Below are positions 8,657-17,434 of a stretch of DNA of 64,000 nt, piece by piece. This DNA is from an uncultured Collinsella sp. (GTDB lineage Bacteria; Actinomycetota; Coriobacteriia; Coriobacteriales; Coriobacteriaceae). The position numbers and the translations under genes were made by a program. Position 1 is the first letter of the stretch; every line of letters begins with the position of its first letter. Location: the NCBI GenBank assembly GCA_900550195.1, contig URRB01000013.1, forward strand, positions 7,285-71,284, in the 5' to 3' direction. A model generated the notes under the pieces. It saw only the letters and a program-made list of their open reading frames with translations, made no database searches and was not told the DNA's origin.

Positions 8657-11600
8657 ATGAAAGCGAATTCAGACAAATCTAAGCAGAGTAAAAAAGCGAC
8701 GCGCCGTGTACTGGCAGGCGTTTTGTGCGGAGCCTCCGTGTTGAGCCTGGTACTGTCGCTCGTCGTGCCCCCGATCTCGCAGGCTATTGCCAACGACGCC
8801 CAGACAGATTCTACCGAGGAAACTGTGATGGGGGGGGGTTCCTCAAGTGAGTCCGCTGCTGTAGATAACACCAGCGAGGATGCCGAAAACCAGAATAGCG
8901 ACGAGACCAATGGCGGCGAGGCTGGCTCTTCAAATAGTGCTGAGCAGGCTCAGAGTGCGAATGCGGCTTCAGCGAGAGCGACGGCCACCGTGGAGAAGGG
9001 AATTTATGTTCCCACGTCTATCGGTATCGGTACGAATATCGATATCTCCACCCCCGATCCCGGCGTGGCCACCTACGTCGGCCGCGACATGTACATCGGT
9101 GGTAAGCCGAGCAACACTAGCAATCTTGGTGCGAATAACGCTCCCACCGGCTCATACGCCGCTGAGGCGGAGGGCCTTACCGTGGTCCGTGGCAAGCTTG
9201 CCATGAATCCTGTCAAAGAGAGCTGGCCCTATCAATCAATTGGTGCTGGTTTCCGCTTTGGCACCGTTGGTTTTGGTTCCCAGTTCCGTCCTGTCGCCGG
9301 CAGCACCGTGCTTGCGGTGGCCGGAATTAAAAGTGCGATCACCAATATGAGCGTTGGTTATAGCGGCGACTCGCCGGAGACGACTACCGTTGGCGCTTGG
9401 AACAAAGGCGCTTGGGTCGGACAGCAGAAATCTTCTGAGGGCGCGACTCCTTCCGGCTTTGCCTACACTGCGCAGATCGCAGGTCCCATCACATACTGGT
9501 GCGGTAACAATGAACGCCAATCCGTGGTGACAACGCAGGGTAATTGGTACGAGGGCAAGAACTCTCAGGAAAGCAACCTGTTCAAACCAACTGTTGATTT
9601 GACTAATGTCAACAATAACAATTATTCGAGCTACAACGGTGAAGATGGATACCTCTCGAAGCTATCGAAACAGCTCAACTCGTTTGCAATTAACGGCAAG
9701 GTGAATGCCGAAGGCTTTGCAGAGCCTAAAAGCGAGTACGACATCAACAAGTACAATAACGACGGAACAAGCTATAAACTCAAATTCGATGGTGAAAACA
9801 AGTCTGTTTCCGGTGCGCTTGATACCAGAATTCCGAACGATACGATTTGCAACAAAGAGCGACTCATCACCTTTACCGGCGATGGAACTTCTATGCAACA
9901 GGTCTTCACCATCCCCGGATCCGAGCTCTCCAACTTGAAGGGTAACCTCTACTACCGCGGCGTCGACTTCAAGTTTGAAGGAATTCCCGAGGGTGCCTCC
10001 GTTATCGTGAACGTAACGGGAGATGATCCTATCGAGTTCCACAACGGCTGGCGCTTTTGGTGGGGCGATACAGAAATATCTCGCGGTTACGAGAAACAGT
10101 ACGCCAATCAACCCCTTGACGCGAAATACTCGCTGGCCTCCCAGTCCATCATGTGGAACTTCGTCGAAACCAAGAGCCTCACCATCCGTGGTGGCATTGC
10201 GGGCGAGGGCAGAAGCGACTGGGGCTATGGCGGCGATGCAACCAATGCCAAGTGGACCGACGATGACCCTGCCGCTGCTATGCTCGGATCGATTCTCGTT
10301 CCCAACGGAAGCTTCGACGACCATGTGACCACCAACGGTCGTGTGTACGTGGGCGTCGATTTCTCAATGAACAGCCCGAAGGTTGCCGCAAAATTTGGTG
10401 AGGGAAATTCAGCTTCCGTCATCGACATGGATCAGGAGCGTCACAACTTCCCGTGGTCTGGGTCGTATACGCCCGACGGCTCCTCCATTGCATGGAGCAA
10501 GGTCGACGCTGCGGATGGCGCTACGCTGCTTCCCGGTTCCTCGTGGACGATATACGGCACTGTCGATGATGCCAAGAACGGGAGTAATCCCATCGTTACG
10601 GTAACGGATGGCGCTGCCAACGATTACGCTTCTACTGATGGCGAGCTTCAGTTCAACTATTTGAACCAGAAGGCCGATCCGAGTAAGGAGATCTCGAGTT
10701 CTAATCCGGCATTCATCTATTACATCAAAGAGGTGACGGCGCCGGAGGGTTACAAGGTTTCGGACAAGATCTACTACGCCACCATGAACAATACTGGCGA
10801 GAAGCCGAACTATGTTGAGGGTTACGTGGACGGGAACGACAAAAAAGTTCCGTTCGAGAATAACCCCACGGGTGCTATCGCCAACACCAAGATTACCGGT
10901 ACGGTGTCTTGGACCAAGGTGAAGGAGAACGACACGACGCATACTCCGCTGCCAGGTTCTGAGTGGGCGCTTACCAAGATCAAGGATGCCGATGACACCG
11001 TGATCGCGGGCACTGCGGCCCTGGCGGTCGTCGATAACGACGCCAATGCCGGGCAAGCAAGTGATAAGTGGGGAGACAGCGACCTTTCAGACGGTAAGTT
11101 CACGCTCGAGGGTCTGCTGCCGGGCACGTACAGGCTTGTTGAGACCCAGGCTCCGTTTGGCTACGAGAAGAACTCGACGGTTTACGAGTTCACGGTGTCC
11201 AGCACGAACGGCTCCGTTGCGTGGACCGAGGGCAAGAAACCGACGATTGACGGGAGCAACGTCTATATCTCCGACTCGTGCTCCGTTACGTCCGTGAAAA
11301 TCCCGGTGATTAAGTCCGTCCGTAATGCGGACTGGCCGAAGGATTCCAGCGGTAAATACGTTGCGTTCGACTTCAGCATTGAGGCTACGGGGCCAAATAA
11401 GGATAGCGCGCCTAAGCCTGACTCGAAGACTATTTCCGTCGCTCCCGCAGACTCCACCAAGGTCAACGACATCGAGGCATCTTTTGGCGAAATCTCGTTC
11501 TCCAAAGAGCAACTCGTCACGAACGACGCTTCGAACCCGACTGGCGCCGAGACCTATACCTACACGGTGAAGGAGGTCGCGCCTGCCACCGATGCCATCG

Positions 11601-11962
11601 ACAAGCTCCGCTACTCCAAGGCCGAGTACCAGGTGGCCGTCACGGTGAAGGCTGACATGGACAAGACGACCGGCAAGTACTCCGGCCTCATCACCTCCAC
11701 CACGGTCACCCAGATGAAGGACGACATGGGCAACGCCCTGGGCGAGAACGGGCGGGGCATCGAAGTCCCATCCGCCGGCGCGGGCCCAACCGCCATTCCC
11801 GCCTCCACCTTCACCAACACCTACTCCACCTCTTTGCCCCTTTCTGGTATGTCGGGCGTCACTCTGACGTACCTTGCCGGCGCGGCGGTGCTTTGCGCTG
11901 CTGCAGCCTGGATGCACATTCGTCGCAAGGCGAATGCGAAGGGAGGTGAGCGTCGTGAATAA
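8657..11962 (+). CDS. LPXTG-type pilus adhesin (choice-of-anchor A-like domain plus SpaA/FctA-type repeats)
   Basis: 1101-residue surface protein, probably the pilus tip or a large adhesin. The ATG at 8657 follows GGGGAGGAG. Residues 1-46 form a signal peptide with a long basic n-region. Residues ~50-105 are a Ser/Asn/Glu-rich stalk containing a 9-G tract. Residues ~115-620 resemble a choice-of-anchor A adhesin domain (ILVPNGSFDDHV, then GRVYVG). Two SpaA/Cna-B-like domains follow (~630-720 and ~745-860, each with a TAPEGY or TQAPFGY E-box). A FctA-type isopeptide domain (~885-1055, YTYTVKEVAP) comes next. It ends with sorting signal LPLSG, a hydrophobic helix and a basic tail. LPLSG has Ser where Thr is usual. 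The stop overlaps the next pilin gene by 8 bp. It would be linked into pili or to the wall by the sortase at 15911. Confidence 0.9.
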   Translation: MKANSDKSKQSKKATRRVLAGVLCGASVLSLVLSLVVPPISQAIANDAQTDSTEETVMGGGSSSESAAVDNTSEDAENQNSDETNGGEAGSSNSAEQAQSANAASARATATVEKGIYVPTSIGIGTNIDISTPDPGVATYVGRDMYIGGKPSNTSNLGANNAPTGSYAAEAEGLTVVRGKLAMNPVKESWPYQSIGAGFRFGTVGFGSQFRPVAGSTVLAVAGIKSAITNMSVGYSGDSPETTTVGAWNKGAWVGQQKSSEGATPSGFAYTAQIAGPITYWCGNNERQSVVTTQGNWYEGKNSQESNLFKPTVDLTNVNNNNYSSYNGEDGYLSKLSKQLNSFAINGKVNAEGFAEPKSEYDINKYNNDGTSYKLKFDGENKSVSGALDTRIPNDTICNKERLITFTGDGTSMQQVFTIPGSELSNLKGNLYYRGVDFKFEGIPEGASVIVNVTGDDPIEFHNGWRFWWGDTEISRGYEKQYANQPLDAKYSLASQSIMWNFVETKSLTIRGGIAGEGRSDWGYGGDATNAKWTDDDPAAAMLGSILVPNGSFDDHVTTNGRVYVGVDFSMNSPKVAAKFGEGNSASVIDMDQERHNFPWSGSYTPDGSSIAWSKVDAADGATLLPGSSWTIYGTVDDAKNGSNPIVTVTDGAANDYASTDGELQFNYLNQKADPSKEISSSNPAFIYYIKEVTAPEGYKVSDKIYYATMNNTGEKPNYVEGYVDGNDKKVPFENNPTGAIANTKITGTVSWTKVKENDTTHTPLPGSEWALTKIKDADDTVIAGTAALAVVDNDANAGQASDKWGDSDLSDGKFTLEGLLPGTYRLVETQAPFGYEKNSTVYEFTVSSTNGSVAWTEGKKPTIDGSNVYISDSCSVTSVKIPVIKSVRNADWPKDSSGKYVAFDFSIEATGPNKDSAPKPDSKTISVAPADSTKVNDIEASFGEISFSKEQLVTNDASNPTGAETYTYTVKEVAPATDAIDKLRYSKAEYQVAVTVKADMDKTTGKYSGLITSTTVTQMKDDMGNALGENGRGIEVPSAGAGPTAIPASTFTNTYSTSLPLSGMSGVTLTYLAGAAVLCAAAAWMHIRRKANAKGGERRE
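8830..8838 (+). repeat. 9-G homopolymer inside the adhesin gene
   Basis: Nine consecutive G (codons ATG GGG GGG GGT, residues ~58-61) lie just after the signal peptide. Slippage by one base would shift the frame and abolish the adhesin. In this sequence the gene is in frame (on). Confidence 0.95.
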
Positions 11963-13622
11963 GAAAGTTTGCTCCTTCCCGATCTTGTTTGCGCTGCTTG
12001 CCCTCGTGGTCGGCACCTGCGCGGTTGTGTTCCCCGCTTCCGCGCAGGCCGCGCCGACCTCGACCGGTTCCATCACGGTGAGCGGCACCGTGGCGAGCAG
12101 CTACGACGCCTACCAGATCTTTAGCGCCAACGTCGTCGACGGCGACAGCGACGCCAAGACCGCCACCGACCTCGCCTGGGCAAGCGACGCCGTGCGTGAC
12201 GCCGTCCTGCCCGTGCTGCACAGCGCCGGCATGCCCAATTCCCAGACCACCGCGCAGGAAGCTGCCGAGTGGCTCAACACCGATTCCCACCTTACGAGCG
12301 CGCTGAGCGCACAGCTCGCTCGTTCCCTCCAGAGCTCTGGCGCCGTGTTCGCGGCCCTTAACGCGGGCACGGAGGCCAAGCTGCCCTGCGGCTACTGGCT
12401 CATCGTCGCCGACGACGACGCCATCGCCCAGAACGAGGCCGGTACCGCGCCGATTATGGCCCTGGTGGGCGGCAGCGCCGTCACCGTCAAGCCCAAGGCC
12501 GCGACGCCCAAGGTGTCCAAGCACGTGCTGGAGGACAGCACCGCCGCCTGGCAGAAGGCCGCCGACGCCACGGTCGTCGACGACCTGTACTGGCGCCTCT
12601 CAGCCACGGTTCCGGCGGGGCTTTCCGCCTACGACACCTACACGGTGCAGTTCGTCGACACCATGAGCGCGGGGCTCGACCCCTCCAGGGTGGCCGCGAG
12701 CATGCGCGTGTACGTGGCAGCGGGCGCGGACGGCGGTTTCGACGCCGTTTCGACCGGTAAGGACGGCCGCGCCGGCACCGAGCCCGCGAAGGGCTGGACC
12801 GATATCACGGCCCAGTGCGCCACCAAGGTAGCGGCGGACGGGACCTTCACCGTGCGCACCGGCGACCTGATCGCCGCGCTCGGCGGGGCCGACGCCTTCA
12901 CCGCGGGCGTCCGCGTGGTCGCCGTGTACAACGCACCGCTCAACAGCGCGTGCAACCACGGCATCGCGAAGGGCAACCCCAACGAGGTCTACCTGCGCTA
13001 CCCGCGCTCCCCCTTTGCCGATCAGTCCGGCGACGCCGGCTTCACCCACACGCCGAGCGATGACGCGTGCGCCTACACCTGGGATCTCGCGCTCACCAAG
13101 CGCGGCAGCGACGGCGACAAGCCGCTTGCCGGGGCGGTCCTGAGCATCGCCGACGACCGCGGTCGCACACTGGCGGCCGATGGCACGTGGGATGCGGAGG
13201 GCAAGGCCACCGTCACCACGGGCGAGGACGGCCGCGTGACCGTCTCGGGCGTGGACTCGGGCAAGCTGGAGGTCCGCGAGCTCAAGGCGCCCAAGGGCTA
13301 CACCGCCTTTGAGGGCGCGCGCTCCGTGACGGTCAAGGCCGAGGGCCTGGACGTCGACCAGGTGGCCGCCGCCAAGCCCAAGCTCACTATCACGGCCGAG
13401 TCGCCCCTGCGCGCCGACAGCGCGGACGGGTCGACGGGCAGCCTGGAGGCGTCGCTCATCAACACGCCCACCGGCACGCCCCCTAGCATTACCACCGGAG
13501 GCTTTATGCCCTCGACTGGCGATATGGCAATGTACGCCGCGGCCGCCGCAGCGGTCGCCGGAGCCGCGCTCATCGTGGTCGCGCTCCTGGTCAAGCGGGG
13601 AGGTGGCAGCCATAAAGAGTAG
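11955..13622 (+). CDS. SpaA-type isopeptide-forming pilin, MPSTG sorting signal
   Basis: 555-residue pilin read from GTG 11955, preceded by GGGAGGTGAG; the frame extends upstream to 11874 but that part lies inside the adhesin gene and lacks a signal peptide. It has a signal peptide (cleavage near SAQAAP), then an N-terminal domain (SYDAYQIFSANV) shared with the next pilin. A D2-type isopeptide domain follows (YDTYTVQFVDTMSAGLDPS). A Cna-B/SpaA domain comes next (PLAGAVLSIAD, then LEVRELKAPKGY). The C terminus has MPSTG, a hydrophobic helix and KRGGGSHKE. MPSTG is an atypical sortase site. The gene is visibly more GC-rich than both flanking pilin genes, suggesting separate ancestry or allelic replacement. 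It may be an ancillary or basal pilin. Confidence 0.9.
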   Translation: MNKKVCSFPILFALLALVVGTCAVVFPASAQAAPTSTGSITVSGTVASSYDAYQIFSANVVDGDSDAKTATDLAWASDAVRDAVLPVLHSAGMPNSQTTAQEAAEWLNTDSHLTSALSAQLARSLQSSGAVFAALNAGTEAKLPCGYWLIVADDDAIAQNEAGTAPIMALVGGSAVTVKPKAATPKVSKHVLEDSTAAWQKAADATVVDDLYWRLSATVPAGLSAYDTYTVQFVDTMSAGLDPSRVAASMRVYVAAGADGGFDAVSTGKDGRAGTEPAKGWTDITAQCATKVAADGTFTVRTGDLIAALGGADAFTAGVRVVAVYNAPLNSACNHGIAKGNPNEVYLRYPRSPFADQSGDAGFTHTPSDDACAYTWDLALTKRGSDGDKPLAGAVLSIADDRGRTLAADGTWDAEGKATVTTGEDGRVTVSGVDSGKLEVRELKAPKGYTAFEGARSVTVKAEGLDVDQVAAAKPKLTITAESPLRADSADGSTGSLEASLINTPTGTPPSITTGGFMPSTGDMAMYAAAAAAVAGAALIVVALLVKRGGGSHKE

Positions 13623-13730
13623 CTGGCAGCCCCACAGAGAGCGGGGCGAGACGTAGCGAAGCAGATGCTAAGACACAGACAGATGATGACCGATCGAATG
13701 AGAATCAAACGGAAAACGGAGGAAAAGAAG

Positions 13731-15410
13731 ATGAGCATGAACAAGAACATCGCACGCCTGGCAGTAACCGCCGGCCTCACGGCGGCGTTGAGCTTCGGCG
13801 GCGTCATGGCCCCGGTGACCATGGCGTTTGCTGAGGGCACGGATGGCTCGGTGACCATCAAGAACGTTGCTGGTAACGCTACCGAATTCGAGGGCTATCA
13901 GATTTTCAATGCCGATGTCGCCGACGATGGAACCGTCAGCAACATTACGTGGGCAAACACTAATGTGCAGCATGCTGTCGTGAGCTTTATCCAGGCGGAG
14001 GACGAGTCCTATGTGGGAACGACCGCCCAGGACGCCGCGGACTGGATCACGAAAAAAGTGGGCGATGAGGGCAGCAGCGTGGCATTTAATTCCACTGCAT
14101 ATAAGATTGCTGCTGTCGTAGATGGCCTTGCTGACAAAAAGACAACGAATAATGGTGCTGCCTCTGGTCTCGCGCACGGTTACTGGCTCTTTGTGACCAA
14201 AGCCGACACCATTAATGAGGGCGAGGCGGGTACTTCCCCCATCTTCACTGTCGTGGGAAGCACTCCCGTTAACGTCAGCGAGAAAACGGGCATTCCCACC
14301 GTCGAGAAGAAGATCGTGAGCGATGCCGACAGCAAGGAGCACGACGCAGCTGACTCCCAGATCGGCCAGGACGTGACGTACAACCTTTACGGCACCGTCG
14401 CAGAGAACTTCGACAAGTACGACACGTATTTCTATCAGTTCTCCGACAAGATTTCCAAGGGCCTGACGCTGCAGAAGGGCGCTAAGGTCTACCTGTATGA
14501 GAACAGGACTGACGCGAAGGGCGATCTCGCCCGCGCGAAGGGCACGGATATCACTGCGAATTTCAAGGAGGAAACGCCCGCCGAGGCTGCCGAAGACGGC
14601 AGCAAGACGACGACGTGGACCTGCGATAACCTGAAGACGGTCAGTGACGTCACTAAGGACTCCTACATCGTCGTCTCCTATAAGGCGCAAATCAACAAGG
14701 ATGCGGTCGTCGCGGGCACCGAGGGTAACGAGAACACCGTGACGCTCAACTACTCCAATAACCCCATGACCAGCACGCGCGGCGAGACCCAGCCTGACAC
14801 GGTCAAGGATTACACCTACGGCCTCAAGATCAACAAGGTTGACCTGGGTACCGAGGCAGCCCTCGACGGTGCCGAGTTCACCATTCAGGCCACTGGAGCG
14901 GACGACGACGCATCCAAGAGTTTGTATGTCCAGAAGGATGGTTCTCTTGGTTCTGATCCCTGGAAATTCGTGACTGCCAACGGCGGTGTCATCAAGGTCA
15001 CCGGACTCGACGCCGGCACCTATACCGTCACGGAGGTTTCTGCCCCCTCTGGTTACGCTAAGGTCGACCCCTTCACCTTCGAGATCAAGCCGAGCATGAA
15101 TGCCGATGATCCGGGTGCTGGTCTTACTGAGCTCAAGGGCGTACTTACGACTGACCAGGGCGGCAAGGTCATTGCCGGTATCACCGATGAGAATGCCGGC
15201 GATAACAATCTGACGGCGAAGCCTGGCTCCGTAAAGGACGAGGACGGCATCTTCAACATCACCGTTGGCGATACCAAGCAGGTTGGCCTCCCGCTGACCG
15301 GTCTTAACGGTGTGACTTTCACTTGGATCGCTGGTGGTGCGGTGCTGTGCATCGGCGTGGCGCACCTCATCCGCAGCCGTAAGCAGGCTGAGGAGTCCGA
15401 GCAGGAGTAG
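13731..15410 (+). CDS. Major SpaA/FimA-type pilin, LPLTG sorting signal
   Basis: 559 residues from ATG 13731, eight bases after CGGAGG; an upstream in-frame extension to 13665 has no signal peptide. Signal peptide ends near AFAEG. The domain order matches the preceding pilin: N-terminal domain with EFEGYQIFNADV, D2-type isopeptide domain (YDTYFYQFSDKISKGLTLQ), and Cna-B/SpaA domain (LDGAEFTIQATG, then YTVTEVSAPSGY). LPLTG, a hydrophobic helix and RSRKQAEESEQE end the protein. The canonical sorting motif, strong ribosome site and position make it the likely shaft subunit. A conserved Lys near PTVEKKI may be the polymerisation residue, by analogy with SpaA. It lies 108 bp after the previous pilin. 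Confidence 0.9.
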   Translation: MSMNKNIARLAVTAGLTAALSFGGVMAPVTMAFAEGTDGSVTIKNVAGNATEFEGYQIFNADVADDGTVSNITWANTNVQHAVVSFIQAEDESYVGTTAQDAADWITKKVGDEGSSVAFNSTAYKIAAVVDGLADKKTTNNGAASGLAHGYWLFVTKADTINEGEAGTSPIFTVVGSTPVNVSEKTGIPTVEKKIVSDADSKEHDAADSQIGQDVTYNLYGTVAENFDKYDTYFYQFSDKISKGLTLQKGAKVYLYENRTDAKGDLARAKGTDITANFKEETPAEAAEDGSKTTTWTCDNLKTVSDVTKDSYIVVSYKAQINKDAVVAGTEGNENTVTLNYSNNPMTSTRGETQPDTVKDYTYGLKINKVDLGTEAALDGAEFTIQATGADDDASKSLYVQKDGSLGSDPWKFVTANGGVIKVTGLDAGTYTVTEVSAPSGYAKVDPFTFEIKPSMNADDPGAGLTELKGVLTTDQGGKVIAGITDENAGDNNLTAKPGSVKDEDGIFNITVGDTKQVGLPLTGLNGVTFTWIAGGAVLCIGVAHLIRSRKQAEESEQE

Positions 15411-15510
15411 CGCTCACTCACCCATCCCTTTGGCAGGTGGGATGTGATGGCCATGAGACTTGCGGACACTTTTCTCGTCCATCGACGTTCTTGCTTCGCC
15501 ATTCTCTTTT

Positions 15511-15549
15511 CGGGGCAGACTCCAGTGCGGAGTCTGCCCCGTTCTTTTT
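15511..15549 (+). terminator. Intrinsic terminator after the pilin genes
   Basis: GGGGCAGACTCC / AGTGC / GGAGTCTGCCCC stem followed by GTTCTTTTT. Strong and well placed for ending the three-gene pilin transcript. Confidence 0.88.
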
Positions 15550-15692
15550 GGACAACACAGGCAGCCTCCACCGTCCGATGCGGACTCATCCGTCATCGCG
15601 TTTTGACTCGTATGAGGTTCGGTTTAAGGTCCGTAGGCGCACGCGCGGTGCGGACGGTAGAAGGCATTTGCGCCACAATAAGCGCAAATAAG

Positions 15693-15720
15693 AATGCCCG
15701 GGGTTAGAGGCCCGGGCATT
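15693..15720. terminator. Second hairpin, possible terminator
   Basis: AATGCCCGGG / GTTAGAGG / CCCGGGCATT, a perfect 10-bp stem with only a weak T-run (TTAAC). It may be a backup terminator or another structural element. Confidence 0.5.
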
Positions 15721-15910
15721 TAACAACACCGGAAACTGGTCGCCCGCGCTCCTAAGTACTTACGCGGGATGCGTCGTTTCCTATAGACATTGTATCCCGA
15801 ATCTTTCTGTTGATCCGAGATATTTTGAAAATTCAAATACGGGCCCATGCCCGGCGTGGGGCCTGTTAATCGGCTATTATTTGTTTAGACATCATTGGAG
15901 GCGATGCACG

Positions 15911-16798
15911 GTGGTGAAGAGCGCCAAGCATTTAGAAAAGGCAAGCAAGCGCCGTCGCAAGCGGCTGCCTCGCTGGGCCGATCGGCTCATCACCATCGTC
16001 ATCATCCTTATCGGCGTGGGCCTTATGACCTGGCCTTGGATCTTGGACCGGCTCGAGGCCTCGGGCGTGTTCAACCAGATCAGCACTGTGTCCAGCACCG
16101 TGGACGCGCTGTCTGCCGAGGAGCGCGAGCGCATCCTGCTCCAGGCTCGCTCCTTTAACGAGCAGCTGGCGGGCGAGGCCACCGAGCTTCCCGCCAACCA
16201 GATCGAACCCTACGCCCAGCAGCTCATCTTTGACCGCGACCCCATGATGAGCTGGGTCGAGATCCCCTCCATCGACGTGAGCATGCCCATCTACCACGGC
16301 ACGAGCGAAGAAGTCCTTATGGCGGGCGTCGGCCACCTGGAGGGTACGAGCCTGCCGGTGGGCGGCACCTCGACGCACTGCGTGCTCACCGCGCACTCGG
16401 GCATGCGCAACCTGAGCATGTTCGACGACATCCATTCGCTGGAGCCCGGCGACCTGGTGCTGCTGCACACCATGAACAAGACGCTCGCCTACAAGATGGT
16501 GGACTCCGAGGTCGTGCTGCCCGAGGAGATGGAGTCACTGACCATCGAGCCCGGCGCCGACAAGGTGACGCTCGTCACCTGCACGCCCTATGGTGTGAAC
16601 GACCACCGCCTGCTGGTGCATTGCGTGCGCACCAAGTACAGCAAGAAGGACGTCGACAAGCAAAAGTCGCTGGCCGGCCGCCACTGGGGCAAGCGCGAGT
16701 TCGCCGTGCTCATCGTGGTCGTGGCCATCCTGCTGTTGCTGCTGGACATCGTGATCCACGCGATCCGAAAACGCCGCAAGGCCAAGGCCTCGGCATAA
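15911..16798 (+). CDS. Class C (pilin-polymerising) sortase
   Basis: 295 residues; the start is taken as GTG 15911, seven bases after GGAGGCG (GTG 15914 is equally possible; the longer frame from 15881 has no ribosome site). Membrane-anchored transpeptidase that cleaves LPXTG-like signals and joins pilins through Lys. It has an N-terminal basic stretch and helix (IVIILIGVGLMTWPWIL). The catalytic residues are His162 (TAHSGM), Cys224 (LVTCTPYG) and Arg233 (NDHRLLVH). A C-terminal second helix and basic tail are typical of class C. It is the only sortase in the locus, so it would have to process LPLSG, MPSTG and LPLTG substrates or share them with a housekeeping sortase elsewhere. Confidence 0.95.
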   Translation: MVKSAKHLEKASKRRRKRLPRWADRLITIVIILIGVGLMTWPWILDRLEASGVFNQISTVSSTVDALSAEERERILLQARSFNEQLAGEATELPANQIEPYAQQLIFDRDPMMSWVEIPSIDVSMPIYHGTSEEVLMAGVGHLEGTSLPVGGTSTHCVLTAHSGMRNLSMFDDIHSLEPGDLVLLHTMNKTLAYKMVDSEVVLPEEMESLTIEPGADKVTLVTCTPYGVNDHRLLVHCVRTKYSKKDVDKQKSLAGRHWGKREFAVLIVVVAILLLLLDIVIHAIRKRRKAKASA

Positions 16799-16812
16799 GA
16801 CATTCTCCAGAA

Positions 16813-16845
16813 CCACCACAAAGGGGACAGGCACCTTTGTGGTGG
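16813..16845. repeat. Palindrome, CCACCACAAA-arm variant, GGGACAGG-core family
   Basis: CCACCACAAAGG, then GGACAGGCA, then CCTTTGTGGTGG: the clearest example of the core. It starts 14 bp after the sortase stop and 13 bp before the type B CATCACAAC palindrome, in the same order and orientation as at 7062-7176. Confidence 0.94.
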
Positions 16846-16857
16846 CCGGGACTTCCA

Positions 16858-16919
16858 AACCATCACAACATTCGATGAAAATCGCGATTTTGACGAAAAG
16901 CGTCGAATGTTGTGATGGT
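16858..16919. repeat. CATCACAAC palindrome, loop type B, copy 2
   Basis: Arms and loop match the copy at 7114 almost base for base (GAAAATCGCGATTTTGACGAAAAG). Together the two copies bracket the HAD gene and the pilus locus as direct copies ~9.7 kb apart. Confidence 0.95.
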
Positions 16920-17081
16920 CTTCGTTGTGTGCGGCGCGGTTCTCGTTGCGGGCGGGACGGTTTTCGCTATGGACGGTGCGGTTTCGCTGCAGAACCGCCA
17001 GCCCGCCGCCTGCCAACCGCCGCTCTCGTTACGTTTTCGCTGCATTTAGGTAAAGCGCCTGCTCCAAGTGGCGTTGCCTTG

Positions 17082-17087
17082 TATACT
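17082..17087 (+). promoter_or_regulatory. Putative -10 box of gatCAB
   Basis: TATACT 36 bp before the gatC start; no convincing -35 hexamer at the usual distance. Confidence 0.4.
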
Positions 17088-17122
17088 AGAGCGGTTTATC
17101 TGTTATGCGGAAGGGAGCGCCT

Positions 17123-17434
17123 ATGGCACTCAGCGAGAAAGACGTGCGCGGCATCGCCGAGTACGCAAAGATCGCACTGACCGATGACGAGCTCACCCAG
17201 ATGACGTCTTACCTGAACGACGCCGTCCAGATGCTCGAGCCCGTCTTGCAATATGACTTGCCCGACGTGGAGCCCACGTTCCATCCCATCGGAAGCCTGT
17301 CCAACGTGATGGGCGATGACCTGCGCGAGCCCGAGCGCGACCTGCCGCTCGATGTTGCGCTCGAAAACGCTGGCAGCGCGCGCGACCGCTACTTCCGCGT
17401 GCCGTCCATTTTGGGAGAGGGGGAGAGCGAGTAA
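17123..17434 (+). CDS. gatC: Asp-tRNA(Asn)/Glu-tRNA(Gln) amidotransferase subunit C
   Basis: 103-residue scaffold subunit of the GatCAB amidotransferase, wrapping around the GatA/GatB interface. Start ATG 17123 follows GGAAGGGAG. It has the family pattern LSEKDVRGIAEYAKIALTDDEL and a C-terminal DDLREPERDLPLD segment. Its TAA overlaps the ATG of gatA (TAATG), so translation is coupled. Confidence 0.95.
   Translation: MALSEKDVRGIAEYAKIALTDDELTQMTSYLNDAVQMLEPVLQYDLPDVEPTFHPIGSLSNVMGDDLREPERDLPLDVALENAGSARDRYFRVPSILGEGESE

Larger units (their letters stand above)
15411..15910. other. 500-bp gap between pilins and sortase
   Basis: No credible gene. It contains an intrinsic terminator (15511-15549), a second perfect hairpin (15693-15720) and the 14-mer TGAAAATTCAAATA at 15826-15839 that also occurs before the adhesin gene. 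The sortase probably has its own promoter here. Confidence 0.75.

Noticed and set aside
13668..15365. Minus-strand open frame of 565 codons opposite the major pilin
   Set aside because: The plus-strand pilin has signal peptide, domains and LPLTG; the antisense frame has no recognisable family.
3208..16919. CATCACAAC palindromes as ordinary transcription terminators
   Set aside because: They keep a long identical arm sequence at unrelated sites and mostly lack a T-run after the stem, so a dispersed repeat is the better reading, although they may still stop transcription.
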